DNA of 64,000 bases from Agapanthus africanus (GCA_030015575.1 CM057344.1:593348410-593412409), one strand, 5' to 3'; positions 36,699-46,983 are shown, counted from the first letter of the stretch. Program-made: numbers and translations. The notes: generated by a model not told the origin, from the sequence alone.

Positions 36699-36897
36699 GA
36701 AAGTGCACGGATCCTCATAATTAGCTGGGATAAATCATAAACAGGAATCAAGACGGGTTTCCAGCATGCGGGTCGGGTCGGATGCAAACCCGGATTCCAA
36801 TTATACTATTCGCACCCAAAACACAATAAATCAAGAAATAGCCATAAATAAAGAAATATCCAAAATAGAACTGGTATAAATGAACTAGGGTGTTACA

Positions 36898-37119
36898 GGA
36901 CCGGTCTCCGACCTAACGCATCGTGAAAGCAGTACCGCGAAAATTGAGATTTTACCACAAACAAAGGGAAAATATGTACGCAAATATTCCTACAAAATGA
37001 TTTCATTCATAAAGGTCGGAAGTCTTTACAGAGGTATTATGGGCTCCCCGGCCTTACAAAAACCCCCGGAGGCTTACAAAATTTCAGCTTAAAAGAAAAT
37101 AAGAAGGAAACGAGGAGAT
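36898..37119. other. Old target DNA right of Tekay-1
   Basis: It begins with the right copy of the target duplication (GGACC). No gene is visible. It is the 3' flank of the broken gene that ends at 37120. Confidence 0.6.
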
Positions 37120-38123
37120 TCAGGCCTCGGGACCGGGGAGAACCTCGACGAGCTTCGCTTCCACCACGATAGCCGGGATGGTGGCTTGAGGGTCAGCGCC
37201 CACCGCAAGAGCCTCGACGTAGGGAGCCGGGGCGACCGACTTCTCCCCGATGCTCCCACCAGGGGACTTCCCCCGGCAGCGCTTCCAGGGGCATTCCCCT
37301 GTGCCTCACCCTCGAGGGGGTACTCACCCCGGAGATCGCCGTCAGGAAACTCCGGCATCAGGGACTTGACGGCATCGAGGGCCTCTTGCCAAACGAGGGC
37401 ATCGGCTTCAGCGAGGTCGGTGTAGTACTGGTCTGACTTCTTGTAGTTTTCCACCGCCTTCACCGCTCGGAGGTCGGCATGCCTAACTCCTTCCTTCGTC
37501 ATCTCGTTCCACTCGTGAATAGAAGAAGGTACTGCGATGACCCCCGACCCAGCCTCACCTCCCCGGTGCTTTCTAAAAGAAATATATACCCAGCTCGGCT
37601 CGTCCTTGTGAGTGCCGGGGTGGTTTTTGTAGCAGAGAGAGGAAAGGAGAAGGTTGAAAGGGATCTCCCGCAATTTCAACCGGACCAGGAACCCGAGGAG
37701 AATCCTCCAAGAGTTCAGCACTAACTGGCCCGGGGCTAACTGAAAACAATGCAACGCCGCACTCATCTTAGGAGAGAAGGGCAGGCGCATTCCGGCCCAA
37801 AAAGCCTCTAAGTGCAAGGCAATCTCCTTGCCCTGTACCTGATCTGCCCTCTCTCCCTCCCCGGCCAAACGAAGTGAGTAGCCGGGGGGAATGTGGAAGC
37901 GAGCCCGAATTGTGGTGAGCTCATCCATGTGCCTCACAAAGGAAAATACGTCGCGGACACTCCTGGTGCTCGCTTTGGGGACCGTCCCCGCCGCATGACC
38001 CTAGGAAGAGCGACTAACCCTAACTTCCCGGGAATATTCCGACCCGGACGAAGAAGAGAAAGCTGCAGAAGACTCCCTATACTCTACCTGAACTATTTCT
38101 ACGGACTCCTCAGAGGAAGACAT
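37120..38123 (-). pseudogene. Broken Transposase_28-like ('putative gypsy-type transposon') gene
   Basis: The frame starts at the ATG at 38123 with a Ser/Glu-rich head, has an in-frame TAG at 38003-38001, and then runs open to about 37270. There a frameshift moves the likely reading to a frame ending with TGA at 37122-37120 (tail LVEVLPGPEA). Conserved blocks FHIPPGYSLRLAGEGERA, FWAGMRLPF, QLAPGQLVLNSWRILLGF and WVYISFR match my memory of the plant family Pfam calls Transposase_28, found as an extra ORF beside gypsy-like elements. Its role is unknown. With the 86-bp repeat at 3885-4320 it is the oldest layer of the locus. A search against PF04195 would settle the call. Confidence 0.6.
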
Positions 38124-38151
38124 CTAACCTGATCAAGTGAAAGGGTCCTCA

Positions 38152-40295
38152 TGTTAGTGTATATGCCCTAAAGGCCATTACTGTATCATACTAGTTTGTA
38201 TATTACTTGATGGAAGCTTGGGATATTCACAGTTGTATAGACAATCTTGCTCAAAATGGTAGTATGCCACTTGGTTTGTTTCTACTTTAATATGTGCATG
38301 TGTTTCTTTTAGCATATCGCTTATACATATTAGTAGAGCCCTTAGGATCTTTGCTTGATTACCAGCATTGTGATGGCAATCACACTTGTGGGGGCTGGGT
38401 AATCTATAAGCACATCCTTATACAGGTCCCTAATCGTAGGATTATCGAGATAGGGCATCGATGCTCCGGAGTAGACTAGCGTATGCGCTTCTCATCCCAG
38501 CAGGGGAGATGGTCTGTCCCACAGCCGCCATTACGTCGTACTTGAGATAGTATGCGGGTGCTCGTTAGGTTACGAGTACACTGGACAGGACTCGTCGGGA
38601 ACTGTTGGTTGGTATTATACCTATCGTCAGTTATCAATTTCCAGGTGACATGAGTACAGCTTAGTCCGCTGACTTGACACCGTCACTTCGCCTCGAGTGT
38701 GTTCCCACTGTTCTTTGATTACTACCTTACCACGGCTCAAAGGAGTCGTGTAAACAGGTAGTAGTTGGGTGCAGTCCCGAAGCACTTGGAGGCAGTGACG
38801 GTTAGACAGGATTCGTCTCTCCCAGTATTGGGGGCTGATATCGCACTGTGTCTAGGAGAGCCATTACACAAAGTCCCTGGCCAAGGCAAGCGAGATATAC
38901 TGGTAGGTTTCCAGTGTTATCTCAGGGTGTTCTGGGCTACACTCCGACACGACTTGTACCGCTATTAGGGGACTGACGTTTACCATCCCTCTGGGCCCGC
39001 CATGCGATATTCTCAGACGAACAGACCGGACTGTATGGAGATTGTCGCATTCAGGCTCAGTAGGAGTTCGGATGGGTTTACCTCATCGGCCTTCTTATCG
39101 ACATCTACCTGGGGACCGTTACGTACAGCTAGTGCCGCTTGCGGTCTGTGGTTAAACCCACTGCCAGCGTAGTGTCGAGTCTTTAGAGTCCCACACAGAG
39201 AGTTTCTCTGCACTGAGCGAAAGGTGTAGAGGCCGTATGGTTTTATGGCAAGGCTACGATCACTTACGTGCACTTGTGTGCGTATGTTGTTCGGACAGAC
39301 AATACTAGTGGGCTTTGGTTTAAGACGGATCCTATTATTGTATGGATGGATTAGTTTTGTCTTCTGTGCATTCGCATTCTACGGAATGCGGATGCGGGTG
39401 TGTATGCACAGTTGTGAGGAGCGAAGAAGAAGGAGGTGCCTCATTAGGGTTTTGACAGTTGATTAGGTCAAAACCATTATGAGGCGGACTCATTAGGGTT
39501 TTGACAGTTGGTTCGGTCAAAACCATCATGAGCCGGGGACATTATTTACTAATCTTTTTAGTGATAATTATGTTATGGCTAATTGCTTTGACCATTTGAC
39601 CATACTTGACTTTGTTGACCGTTTGACCAAAGTTGACTAGGATCTTCATGAGAGGACTAGAGTCTTCTTTGGTTTTCATTTTATTTTTGTGATGAAAATG
39701 GTCAAGTCAAGGTAGCCATCCACTTTATCATGAAAAGATTAGTAATGATGATGTTTATGCATTATTATTTCCATGGTTCTTTTTCTTTGGTTCATAATTT
39801 CTTTTCTCATTCTCTCTCATGAAAGAAAAAGCTCCATGGTTGCTCCTTCATCTTCCTCCTCTTGATATTTCCTTTGATCTTATGTGTTGAGAAAATAAGG
39901 ATCCAAATTGACAAACACATCCATCTTCTTCTTCTACACAACCTAGGACATCAAGCTTAGCAACCTTGTTGCCCTAGTTACCTCAGTTTGAGGTGGAGCT
40001 CGGAACACAAACTCTCGGGTGGATCGTCTTCGACTCAAGGAGGCCGCGGAGGTGACCAAGATTCAGATCGATCCTTGGAGCTTGGATGGACGAGCAGGAC
40101 AGCGGAGTGAAGACCCGAAGGACCGGTTTCGTGAGGTATAATCTCTATGACATAGTAGATAGAACCTCATGTAGTTTGCTAGGTTTTTTGTTTAGCAAAG
40201 ATCCTCCTTTTAGTCCATGTTGCCTTTGTATCAAAAATCGTTTTTTACCGTTTCCGCCTCCCCGTAAGAACCGGGGTGAGCAACGTAGACTTACA
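38152..40295 (+). repeat. 5' LTR of Copia-2 (2144 bp)
   Basis: Starts TGTTAGTGTATATGCCC and ends GACTTACA, one base before the primer site. The five bases before it are CCTCA (38147-38151). It aligns with the reverse complement of the Copia-1 LTRs at a lower identity than they show to each other. Confidence 0.85.
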
Positions 40296-40296
40296 G

Positions 40297-40308
40297 TGGT
40301 ATCAGAGC
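40297..40308 (+). other. Primer binding site of Copia-2
   Basis: TGGTATCAGAGC, the standard initiator tRNA-Met complement. Confidence 0.92.
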
Positions 40309-42362
40309 CAGGCTAAACACAAACTAGCATGTTAGCAAAGTATTTAGAATTTCGATCGGAGAAAAAATCGCAAAACACGTCCAAAATGTGAACTTTCTGC
40401 CGATTTTTAAACCTGTTTAAAAAATAATTCCACATACACTAAAAATCGGCTCAGGGTTTTTAAAGAACACTCAGAAAAAATGATCCACTGACTCGGTCAA
40501 CGCACCACGGAACCGCAACAAGAACATGCTTCTTGCCGCGGATCCGCGGCCGAGTTGACTCGGTCGTGGCTTGTTTTTGCTGCAGTGTTCTTAGTGAGAT
40601 GTTTTGGGATTTTTAGGATAATTTGTTTCTGCCCAAAATTTCCAGAGAACAAATTTATGTTTGGGGTGGTTACAAATCCGTATTTTGATCGAAACTCTGT
40701 AGACTTTGGCTAATGGATTATATCTGTGATGTGATATATGTATTGAACGTCTGCTAATCGCTATACGTCGATTAGTGGGGGTTATACATATCTGTGATCT
40801 GTAATGTTGATGGTTTGTTTATATGAACTCGTTGGATTGTCACGGATGAATAGCCAGGGTTTGTGAGCTGAGAGTTTCTTTTTCTTTCATTCAATGTAAA
40901 ATTTGTAACTGATGTAATATTATTTTTATGGCCGCACATCCGGGATGAGCTTGTAGCCGCCATTGTATATTATTTCTTTTACTGTTTTTGCTCCTACGAT
41001 AGACCCAAGGTGGGGTGCACAAACTACCGGGTATCTCGAAGTGCCGAGTGGCCTACTCACGTTGTTGAGGGAGGTTGCTTCACTTCGGGTACTTGGCGGG
41101 TAGTTTGCCGCACCCGTAGGGGTCTAGGATGGGGTTTGGCTATTCATCACGACCGTGTAATCCGTCTTTCGTTGCAGGCTCGAACGAAACGCGGATTCCT
41201 AGTATATTTAAAGTGTTCATCTGTGATCTGGAATGGATATCATTGCATCTAACGAATGTATATATCTATATATGATATCTAGTAGGCGTTGCTTATGTTT
41301 TGCTTCCGCGCTAGTCCAGCCCCCGCTCTGTCGTTAGTTAAGTAACCTAATGGGTGATGACGGGACCCCGTGGCGAATGCGGATGGCATAAGCGTACGTC
41401 ATATTTTCGTTGTTTTCTGCAATGGTGGGATTAAATGATGGGACACATTAAATTAATGCAAGAAAATAAACCAAACTAAAGTTGTTGGAACAATTTCAAA
41501 ACCACTCGGTTCTTTTCAAAAACCAACTTTTTAACACGGAGCTTGAACCACTCCTTTTAAAAGCTATCTCGTTCCTTCGATTATATCAAGTTCACTACGT
41601 TCACGGTTTCGCCAAAACCATTCGTAGCCCTCCGTCATTTCATATGAATATTCAACAGTATTCAAGCTATGTTTGTTGACCTTCGTCAAGGCATAGTGAT
41701 TGGTAGCTGTTGGGTGTTCATATGTAGCATAGATAGATGCGTTGGTTTGGGACAGTCGTATTACCTTGTTGACCTTCGTCAAGGGTATATACGGGTGGGT
41801 TCAAATTAACTTGGACAATGACGGGTATAACTTGACATGTGACTTATGATTTGTTGACCTTCGTCAAGGTCATAAGAGCATGGGGCAAAAATCCACATCG
41901 GGAGTTTCTAAAGAAACTGAAACTTGCTAGTGCTGCATACAATTTGGAGTGTGATGATTCTGGTAGGATTCCTTCAGTTTTATCACACGATGATATTTGG
42001 ATCCCGATCCTACTGTGAGTATATGCTACTCCTCGGGAACTTTCTCACTTAACGATCAATGCTATAAACCAAGTAGGTGTCTAGAAAGGTGTTAGCGGGG
42101 CTACGCCCACAGGGAAAAGAGGTTACTTAATTAAGGAACTTCGCGAAAGCGTTGGAAAACCTCCCTCGAAGTACCGACACCGGCCTGGCTGAACGGTTAA
42201 GCAAGTATTGTACAGTGAGATCGATCCCGACTAATTCTTCTTTTATGGTTTGAGGAAGGATTCGAGAAATAGTGGGAGCCATCCTATTTAGATAAATTAA
42301 AAACCAAACTAAACTTGCAAGAGCATCATGCTAAGTGTTTTCTTCTCTCTCTCTTAATTGCA
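40309..42362 (+). other. Copia-2 5' leader, noncoding
   Basis: About 2 kb without a conserved reading frame. It holds the three-hairpin array (41667-41876), a block shared with Copia-1 around the aaggtgttagcggggctacgccc sequence near 42090, and a candidate splice acceptor at its end. Confidence 0.65.
41667..41876 (+). other. Three leader hairpins of Copia-2
   Basis: The core TTGTTGACCTTCGTCAAGG (stem TTGAC/GTCAA, loop CTTC) occurs at 41676-41689, 41769-41782 and 41854-41867. Each is extended by its own pairing stem: CTATG/CATAG (41667-41696), CGTAT+TACC/GGTA+ATACG (41757-41793) and CTTATGA/TCATAAG (41843-41876). Spacing is 93 and 85. Confidence 0.85.
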
Positions 42363-42363
42363 G
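42330..42363 (+). promoter_or_regulatory. Candidate 3' splice site before Copia-2 gag
   Basis: A branch-like GCTAAG is followed by a pyrimidine tract and TTGCAG ending at 42363, 40 bases before the gag ATG at 42404. Copia-1 keeps the same arrangement (gtgttttcttctctctct, then CCAG). The donor is not identified. Confidence 0.4.
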
Positions 42364-42403
42364 CGACCCAGTGACCACACATAAGTTACATCTAGATAAT
42401 AAA

Positions 42404-43453
42404 ATGACTGAATCTGAATGTTATAATTGGCAAAGGTCTGTCCAGATGTCCATTGCCCATGACAAGCTGGGACACCTCCTAACTAATCAAACCCCTGCCG
42501 TCTCAGGACCAGTTTCCCCTGTCACGGATATTGATATCCGTAAGACATCGGAAAAAGACTGTGCGAAAGCCAAGTGCCTCATGTTAGCCTCAGTTGATGG
42601 TGTATACCAGAGGCAGCACGAGAAGATGGACTTAGTTTCTATCTTCCTCCATAACAAAGATTTATATGGAGAGCAATCTCGTATCGCAAGATATGAGACC
42701 TCGAACGAATTGCTTCAAGCGAGGTTGGCTATCGGGTCATCTGTAGGGTGCAACGTCCTTACAGAGACCAGCTATTTTGAGCTCACGGACCTGAAGACCA
42801 CGTTGAAGAACAAGTCATGTACTGACTTGATTCTACAGCCTCTGCCCTCTGCTTATACCCTGAAGGAAACCAGGGAAGTAGAAGGAAAGGGAAGGGCAAA
42901 AGTTTTGGGACTGGATGTAGTAAAGGAGGGACGTTCCTATTGTTACGAGAATGAACATTGGCAGAAGGATTGCAGGGCTAGCAAAGCCAGTAGCCAGGAT
43001 TCGAAGCATGTTGTGGCTTCGGCTTCGGGTGTGTTTGTAATAGAGAACTGTATGTCAGTTAACCCTACTTCCTGGGTATTGGATACCGGATCAGGATCTC
43101 ATATTTGTAATTTGTTACAGGCTCTGAGAAACTGTAGGGTTATCAGGATAGGTGATATGACTCTCAGGGTTGCTAACGGAATGAGCATGAACGCTGAATC
43201 CGTAGGGGAATATCATCTTGAACTGACAACTGGGCAGATATTGATTCTGCGTAACTGTTTGTATGTACCAGGTGCGACTTGTAATATCATATATGTATCC
43301 TTACTTTCTAAGGAAGGATTTGATTTTACTTTTGTAAGCGATGTGGTCCACATCCACCTAAATCAAGTTCTGATTGGGTCAGGTACATTAGAAAACGGGA
43401 AATACGTATTGAATCAAGCTCAGATTTTCAGTGTCCAGAACACACTTAAATGA
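42404..43453 (+). pseudogene. gag: Copia-2 gag and protease
   Basis: I take the ATG at 42404 as start; the open frame extends upstream only through the presumed intron. The copia gag blocks NWQRSVQMSI, LTNQTPAVSGP, YGEQSRIARYETS and LILQPLPS are followed at once by a basic linker and the knuckle, so the C-terminal half of the gag domain seems deleted. The knuckle is degraded (CYENEHWQKDC has lost its second Cys). The protease active site WVLDTGSGSH is intact. A TGA at 43451 ends the open segment, but the same frame carries on into integrase. Confidence 0.8.
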
Positions 43454-44290
43454 AAGTCTCCGGAATCAAATCAGGCTTTCTTATGGCATTGTAGACTGGG
43501 TCACATTAATGAGACACGGTTAACAAAGTTACATAAAGAAGGATACTTGAATCCGTTCGAGTACCAGTCTTATGCCACTTGTGAATCTTGTCTCATGGGA
43601 AAGATGACAAAGACTCCGTTCAATGGACACGGAGAAAGAGCAAGCGAGCTATTGGGACTCATACACAGCGATGTGTGTGGTCCAATGTCTACACATGCGC
43701 GAAGTGGTTATTCAACTTCATTACTTTCACAGATGATTTCTCTAGGTATGGACATGTCTTCCTGATGAAGCATAAATCCGAAGACTTGAGAAATTTCGGG
43801 AATACAAGAATGAAGTTGAAAAACAAACAAGCAAAAGTATAAAGACACAGAGATCTGATCGAGGTGGTGAATACTTAAGTGCCGAGTTTCTGGACTACTT
43901 AAAAGAGAATGGAATTCTCTCTCAGCTTACTCCTCCATACACACCACAACACAACGGTGTATCTAAAAGGCATAATCGAACCCTATTGGATATGGTTCGT
44001 TCCATGATGAGTAAGGCTGAGTTACCATGATCTTTCTAGGGTTATGCACTAGAGACAGCTGCATATCTCTTGAACAAGGCTCCAACCAAGACTGTGCCTA
44101 CCACCCCATATCAGATGTGGAGTGGGAAGAAACCCTGTCTTAAGTATCTTAAGACATGGGGATGTCCAGCTTTTATAAAGAAGCAGCATGCGGACAAGCT
44201 CGAGGCACGCTCAGTACTGTGTAAGTTTGTGGGATACCCAAAGAACTCCAGGGGGTATCTTTTCTATTCCGCAGAGGAACAAAAGGTTTT
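43454..44290 (+). pseudogene. pol: Copia-2 integrase
   Basis: The zinc domain is visible (WHCRLGHIN with His and CESCLMGK with Cys). The core has Asp in LIHSDVCGPM, Asp in the SDRGGEY-type block near 43858, and Glu absent from the expected NGVSERR position, which reads NGVSKRH here. Frameshifts occur near 43720 and 43845, with stops near 44028. The C-terminal part (KKPCLKYLKTWGCPAF) is in frame again from 44070. Confidence 0.75.
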
Positions 44291-45431
44291 TGTTTCTCAG
44301 CATGCCCACTTCTTGGAAACTAAATTTTTAGAAAGTCAGATAAGTGGGAGCGCAATAGAACTGGAAGAAATTGCAGAACCACAAGCTATTACTGAAAGCT
44401 TGGAAGAACCAGAAGTTTCAGGAGAACCGGACATCCCAGCGCCACTCCGCAGGAGTAGTAGGCAGTCTCATCCGCCCGAGAGATACTACGGTTTTCTCAT
44501 AGACGGGGATAGAGAGGATTGCACTATTGACTATGGTGAGCCTACTAGCTTCCAGCAAGCCATTCAGAGCGGTGACTCAGTAAAATGGCTGGATGCAATG
44601 TGGACCGAGATGGAGTCCATGTACACCAACAAAGTTTGGACTTTGGATTTTGCTTCAGAAGGGATAAAACCGTAAGCTGCAAATGGATCTTCAGAAAGAA
44701 GATTGGTGTAGATGGGCAGGTTGAAACCTATAAAGCTAGACTTGTTGCAAAGGGTTTTCGTCAAAGACCTGGTTTGGACTATGACGAGACCTTTTCTCCA
44801 GTGGCTATGCTCAGAACCATTCGGATCCTTCTTGCCATTGCTGCCTTCCACGATTATGAGATCTGGCAAATGGACGTAAAGACGGCTTTCCTAAATGGAA
44901 ATTTGGAAGAGTGTGTCTATATGGATCAGCCGGAGGGATTCATTCAGAGTAAGAGCAGCGGTAAAGTGTGCAAGTTTCTCAAGTCCATCTATGGACTGAA
45001 GCAGGCATCGCGGAGTTAGAACATCTGCTTTGATGATACTGTCAAAGAATTCGACTTTATCAAAAACCCAGATGAACCATGCATTTACAGTAAGATTGTA
45101 GGGAGAACTGTGGTATTTCTCGTCTTGTAAGTGGATGATATTCTCCTAATAGGAAATGATATTTGTATGCTACAGTCAGTCAAAGGATTCTTGTCACAGA
45201 GGTTTTCCATGAAGGACCTGGGCGATGCCAACTACATTCTGGGGATCCAGATCTATCGTGATAGATCTAAGAGGATGTTGGGACTTTCAAAGTCCAGGTA
45301 CATCGACACCATACTGAAACGATTCAGTGTGGAAGATTCAAAGCGCGGTAATCTACCGGCTTGTCACGGAATCACCCTCTCCAAAGAGATGTCTCCCAAG
45401 ACTGATTTGGAAAGGGCTCGCATGTCATCTA
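44291..45431 (+). pseudogene. pol: Copia-2 integrase-RT linker and reverse transcriptase, cut at 45431
   Basis: The linker PLRRSSRQSHPPERYYGF lies at 44440. Reverse transcriptase blocks follow from 44660: [38 protein letters not shown] (first catalytic Asp) and IYGLKQASR. The YVDD box at about 45129 has its Tyr codon changed to a stop (VDDILLIG follows). A frameshift lies near 44670 and another stop at 45017. The sequence ends within the region after LSKEMSP, at the Tat-M insertion. Confidence 0.82.
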
Positions 45432-45843
45432 TGTAGGGTGTTTTTCGTCACCCCATTGAGATGGGAATACGCGCGCACTTGTCAGGCGTACTACAGATTC
45501 CCCCTGCCTAGGGTAGGCCGGGGTTTAATGATTGTGGGGATCCGAATCTCCGGCAGCCGCGGACTAAGCTGCCGTTAATTACCCCTCGCCTTTAGAGCGA
45601 GGGAACCTCCGATTGACGGGTTAAACTGGTCATGCGAACTCGATGTGCAGTGTACATGTGTTTTGTTTTGAAAGGGGGGTTTTGGATATATCGGGAGCCA
45701 CGCAGAGTTTTTACGGGGGTCCCGCTACCCGGATAGCGGGCTGGGGGTCAAGGGGGCTAGCAGCCCCCTTGCGGGGTTCGGGGCAGCGCCCTGGCCCGAA
45801 ATTTTTTTTGGAGGGGGAGAATGTGGCGGAGTATGTGTATGTG

Positions 45844-45863
45844 TACATTTGTATACAAATGTA
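45844..45863. repeat. 20-bp perfect palindrome in the Tat-M LTR
   Basis: TACATTTGTATACAAATGTA, repeated unchanged in the 5' LTR (57849-57868), followed by TATATG repeats. Confidence 0.9.
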
Positions 45864-45934
45864 TATGTATATGTATGTACATAAAAAGAGGGGGAAAAGG
45901 CATCCAAGGGATGCGTGGGGCCAGCGCCTTGAGC

Positions 45935-46260
45935 GCTGTGCGCTTAGGTGCTGTGCGCTCAGGCGCAAGCGCGCCACGTGTCGGCACGCGGGCGCTTTGC
46001 GCATAAGCGCTGCGCGCAGGTGCGCAAGCACGTGCGCGCCACGTGTCGGCACGCGGGCGCTTTGCGCAAGAGCGCTGCGCGCAGGTGCGCAAGCGCGCGC
46101 GCGCCACGTGTAGGCACGCGGGCGCTTTGCGCCCTTGCGCAAGCGCGCGCTCCACGTGTCGGCACGCGGGCGCTTTGCGCACTTGCGCTGCGCGCTGGAG
46201 CGCAAGCGCGCGCGCCACGTGTCGGCACGTGGGCGCTTTGCGCATGAGCGCTGCGCGCCA
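45935..46260. repeat. G-box/ABRE-like tandem array in the Tat-M 3' LTR
   Basis: Five units of about 60-70 bp, each with gcgccacgtgtcggcacg followed by cgggcgctttgcgc. CACGTG occurs seven times (for example 45975, 46040, 46105, 46153 and 46216). The copy number differs in the other LTR. All-frame open reading here comes from the repeat. Confidence 0.85.
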
Positions 46261-46270
46261 GCGAGGATAA

Positions 46271-46556
46271 GAGGCTTTTAGCCTCGAAAAAAGATTTCTC
46301 AAAAGAGAAATCAGAGAGGAGTTGGACTCCTGAATGTGTTTTGGGGTTAATGGAAGGGGTTCTTCTTCTTCCTCCTGTTGTTTGCTGGATCTTGAAGATC
46401 AAGGGATGTGAAATGTCAAAATCTCTCTTTTTGAGATCTGATGGCAGATCTGAGTTCCCCTTAATGGGTTTTGTGGTGGAAAACTATTTAGTTTTGAAAA
46501 AGGAAGAGTAAAACTCTTGATTTAATTCAAGAAAAAAAAGAAGGTTTTGGAACCTT
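46271..46556. repeat. Micro-hairpin zone in the Tat-M LTR
   Basis: Eight perfect hairpins in 286 bp, among them GAGGC-TTTTA-GCCTC (46271-46285), GATTTCTC-AAAA-GAGAAATC (46293-46312), AGGAGT-TGG-ACTCCT (46317-46331), GATCTT-G-AAGATC (46388-46400), GATCTG-ATGG-CAGATC (46435-46450), AAAACTA-TT-TAGTTTT (46480-46495), AAGAGT-AAA-ACTCTT (46504-46518) and AAGGTT-TTGG-AACCTT (46541-46556). Confidence 0.85.
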
Positions 46557-46638
46557 GAAGAAGGAAGAAAGATCTCAGATCTGAAACTTTTTTTTTGGAG
46601 AGAGAAAAAAGTTGTTGAGATATTTCATTATCTTTGCC

Positions 46639-46644
46639 TTTATA
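46639..46644 (-). promoter_or_regulatory. Candidate TATA box of the Tat-M LTR
   Basis: TATAAA on the minus strand, about 340 bp inside the LTR start. The matching position of the 5' LTR lies beyond the Tat-R insertion. Confidence 0.35.
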
Positions 46645-46983
46645 GGCTATACACTTTACACATAGCCCCTTGGGCTTCACGAAAAGGCATTTTGCCTATC
46701 CCATGGCTCATGTGCCATTTCTTTTTGCACATAAGCCATGGGCTTTACAAAAATTTGGCTTTATGCCTATTTTTTCTTACATTTATCCATAAAATAAAAT
46801 AAAAGAAATTGCAACAAAATTATTTATTACAAAATTTTTATCTTGGCATGGGGGGAGGCCGGCCGCTTCATGTTCGGGCTCGACCCGGGCATGGGCCCAC
46901 TGGGTCTGGGTTTGGGTCCACTTGGCTTGGGGTTGACTTGGATTTTGACTTGGTCAACCGGGGTGTAAATTTTTACCCCAACA

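Larger units (their letters stand above)
4464..36897 (-). mobile_element. Tekay-1: Tekay/Del-like chromovirus, nested with five later insertions or rearrangements
   Basis: Minus-strand order is 5' LTR (36897 to 23467), initiator-Met-type primer site, gag, protease, reverse transcriptase, RNase H, integrase with a C-terminal chromodomain, 3' LTR (12770 to 4464). LTR ends are TGTAACACCC and GGGGCGTGACA. Without inserts the two LTRs are about 3285 and 3256 bp, so they agree in length. The target duplication is GTACC/GGACC. Inserts: inverted LTR fragment, solo LTRs A, B and C, and Copia-1. Coding regions carry several stops and frameshifts, so the element is dead. Confidence 0.88.
23467..36897 (-). 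repeat. 5' LTR of Tekay-1, split by Copia-1
   Basis: The pieces are 23467-26557 and 36704-36897, about 3285 bp together. It carries four tandem ~60-bp repeats around cccgttatcccccgggaccacgg (24090-24270). The GC-rich Pro/Ser-type block lies at 25170-25960. Boundaries are TGTCACGCCCCG and GGGTGTTACA on the plus strand. Confidence 0.85.
38152..45431 (+). mobile_element. Copia-2: Ty1/copia element, 5' part, cut by Tat-M
   Basis: LTR 38152-40295, primer site 40297-40308, a 2.1 kb leader, then gag, protease, integrase and reverse transcriptase up to 45431. There the reading stops at the Tat-M LTR border. The rest of reverse transcriptase, RNase H and the 3' LTR should lie beyond 64000. It belongs to the Copia-1 family (shared LTR start, leader hairpins and protein blocks). 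It has several stops and frameshifts but keeps all domains. Confidence 0.9.
45432..46983 (-). repeat. 3' LTR of Tat-M (1552 bp)
   Basis: On the minus strand it runs TGTTGGGGT...CACCCTACA. The last ~525 positions (45432 upward) align with 57437 upward with about nine differences by eye. It contains a G-box array (45935-46260), a 20-bp perfect palindrome (45844-45863) and a hairpin-rich zone (46271-46790). Confidence 0.92.

Noticed and set aside
41676..41867. TTGAC repeats in the Copia-2 leader as WRKY W-boxes
   Set aside because: TTGAC/GTCAA pairs could be inverted W-boxes, but the outer stems also co-vary and lie in the transcribed leader, which fits RNA hairpins better. DNA binding is not excluded.
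42335..42403. Upstream start of the Copia-2 gag frame at 42335
   Set aside because: The extra N-terminal residues come from a pyrimidine tract that looks like the end of an intron. The copia gag similarity begins at the ATG at 42404.
45643..46302. Long open frames in all six readings (up to 181 codons), rich in Ala, Arg and Cys
   Set aside because: They come from the GCGC/CACGTG tandem repeat of the Tat-M LTR. Several frames on both strands are open at once, and copy number varies between the two LTRs.
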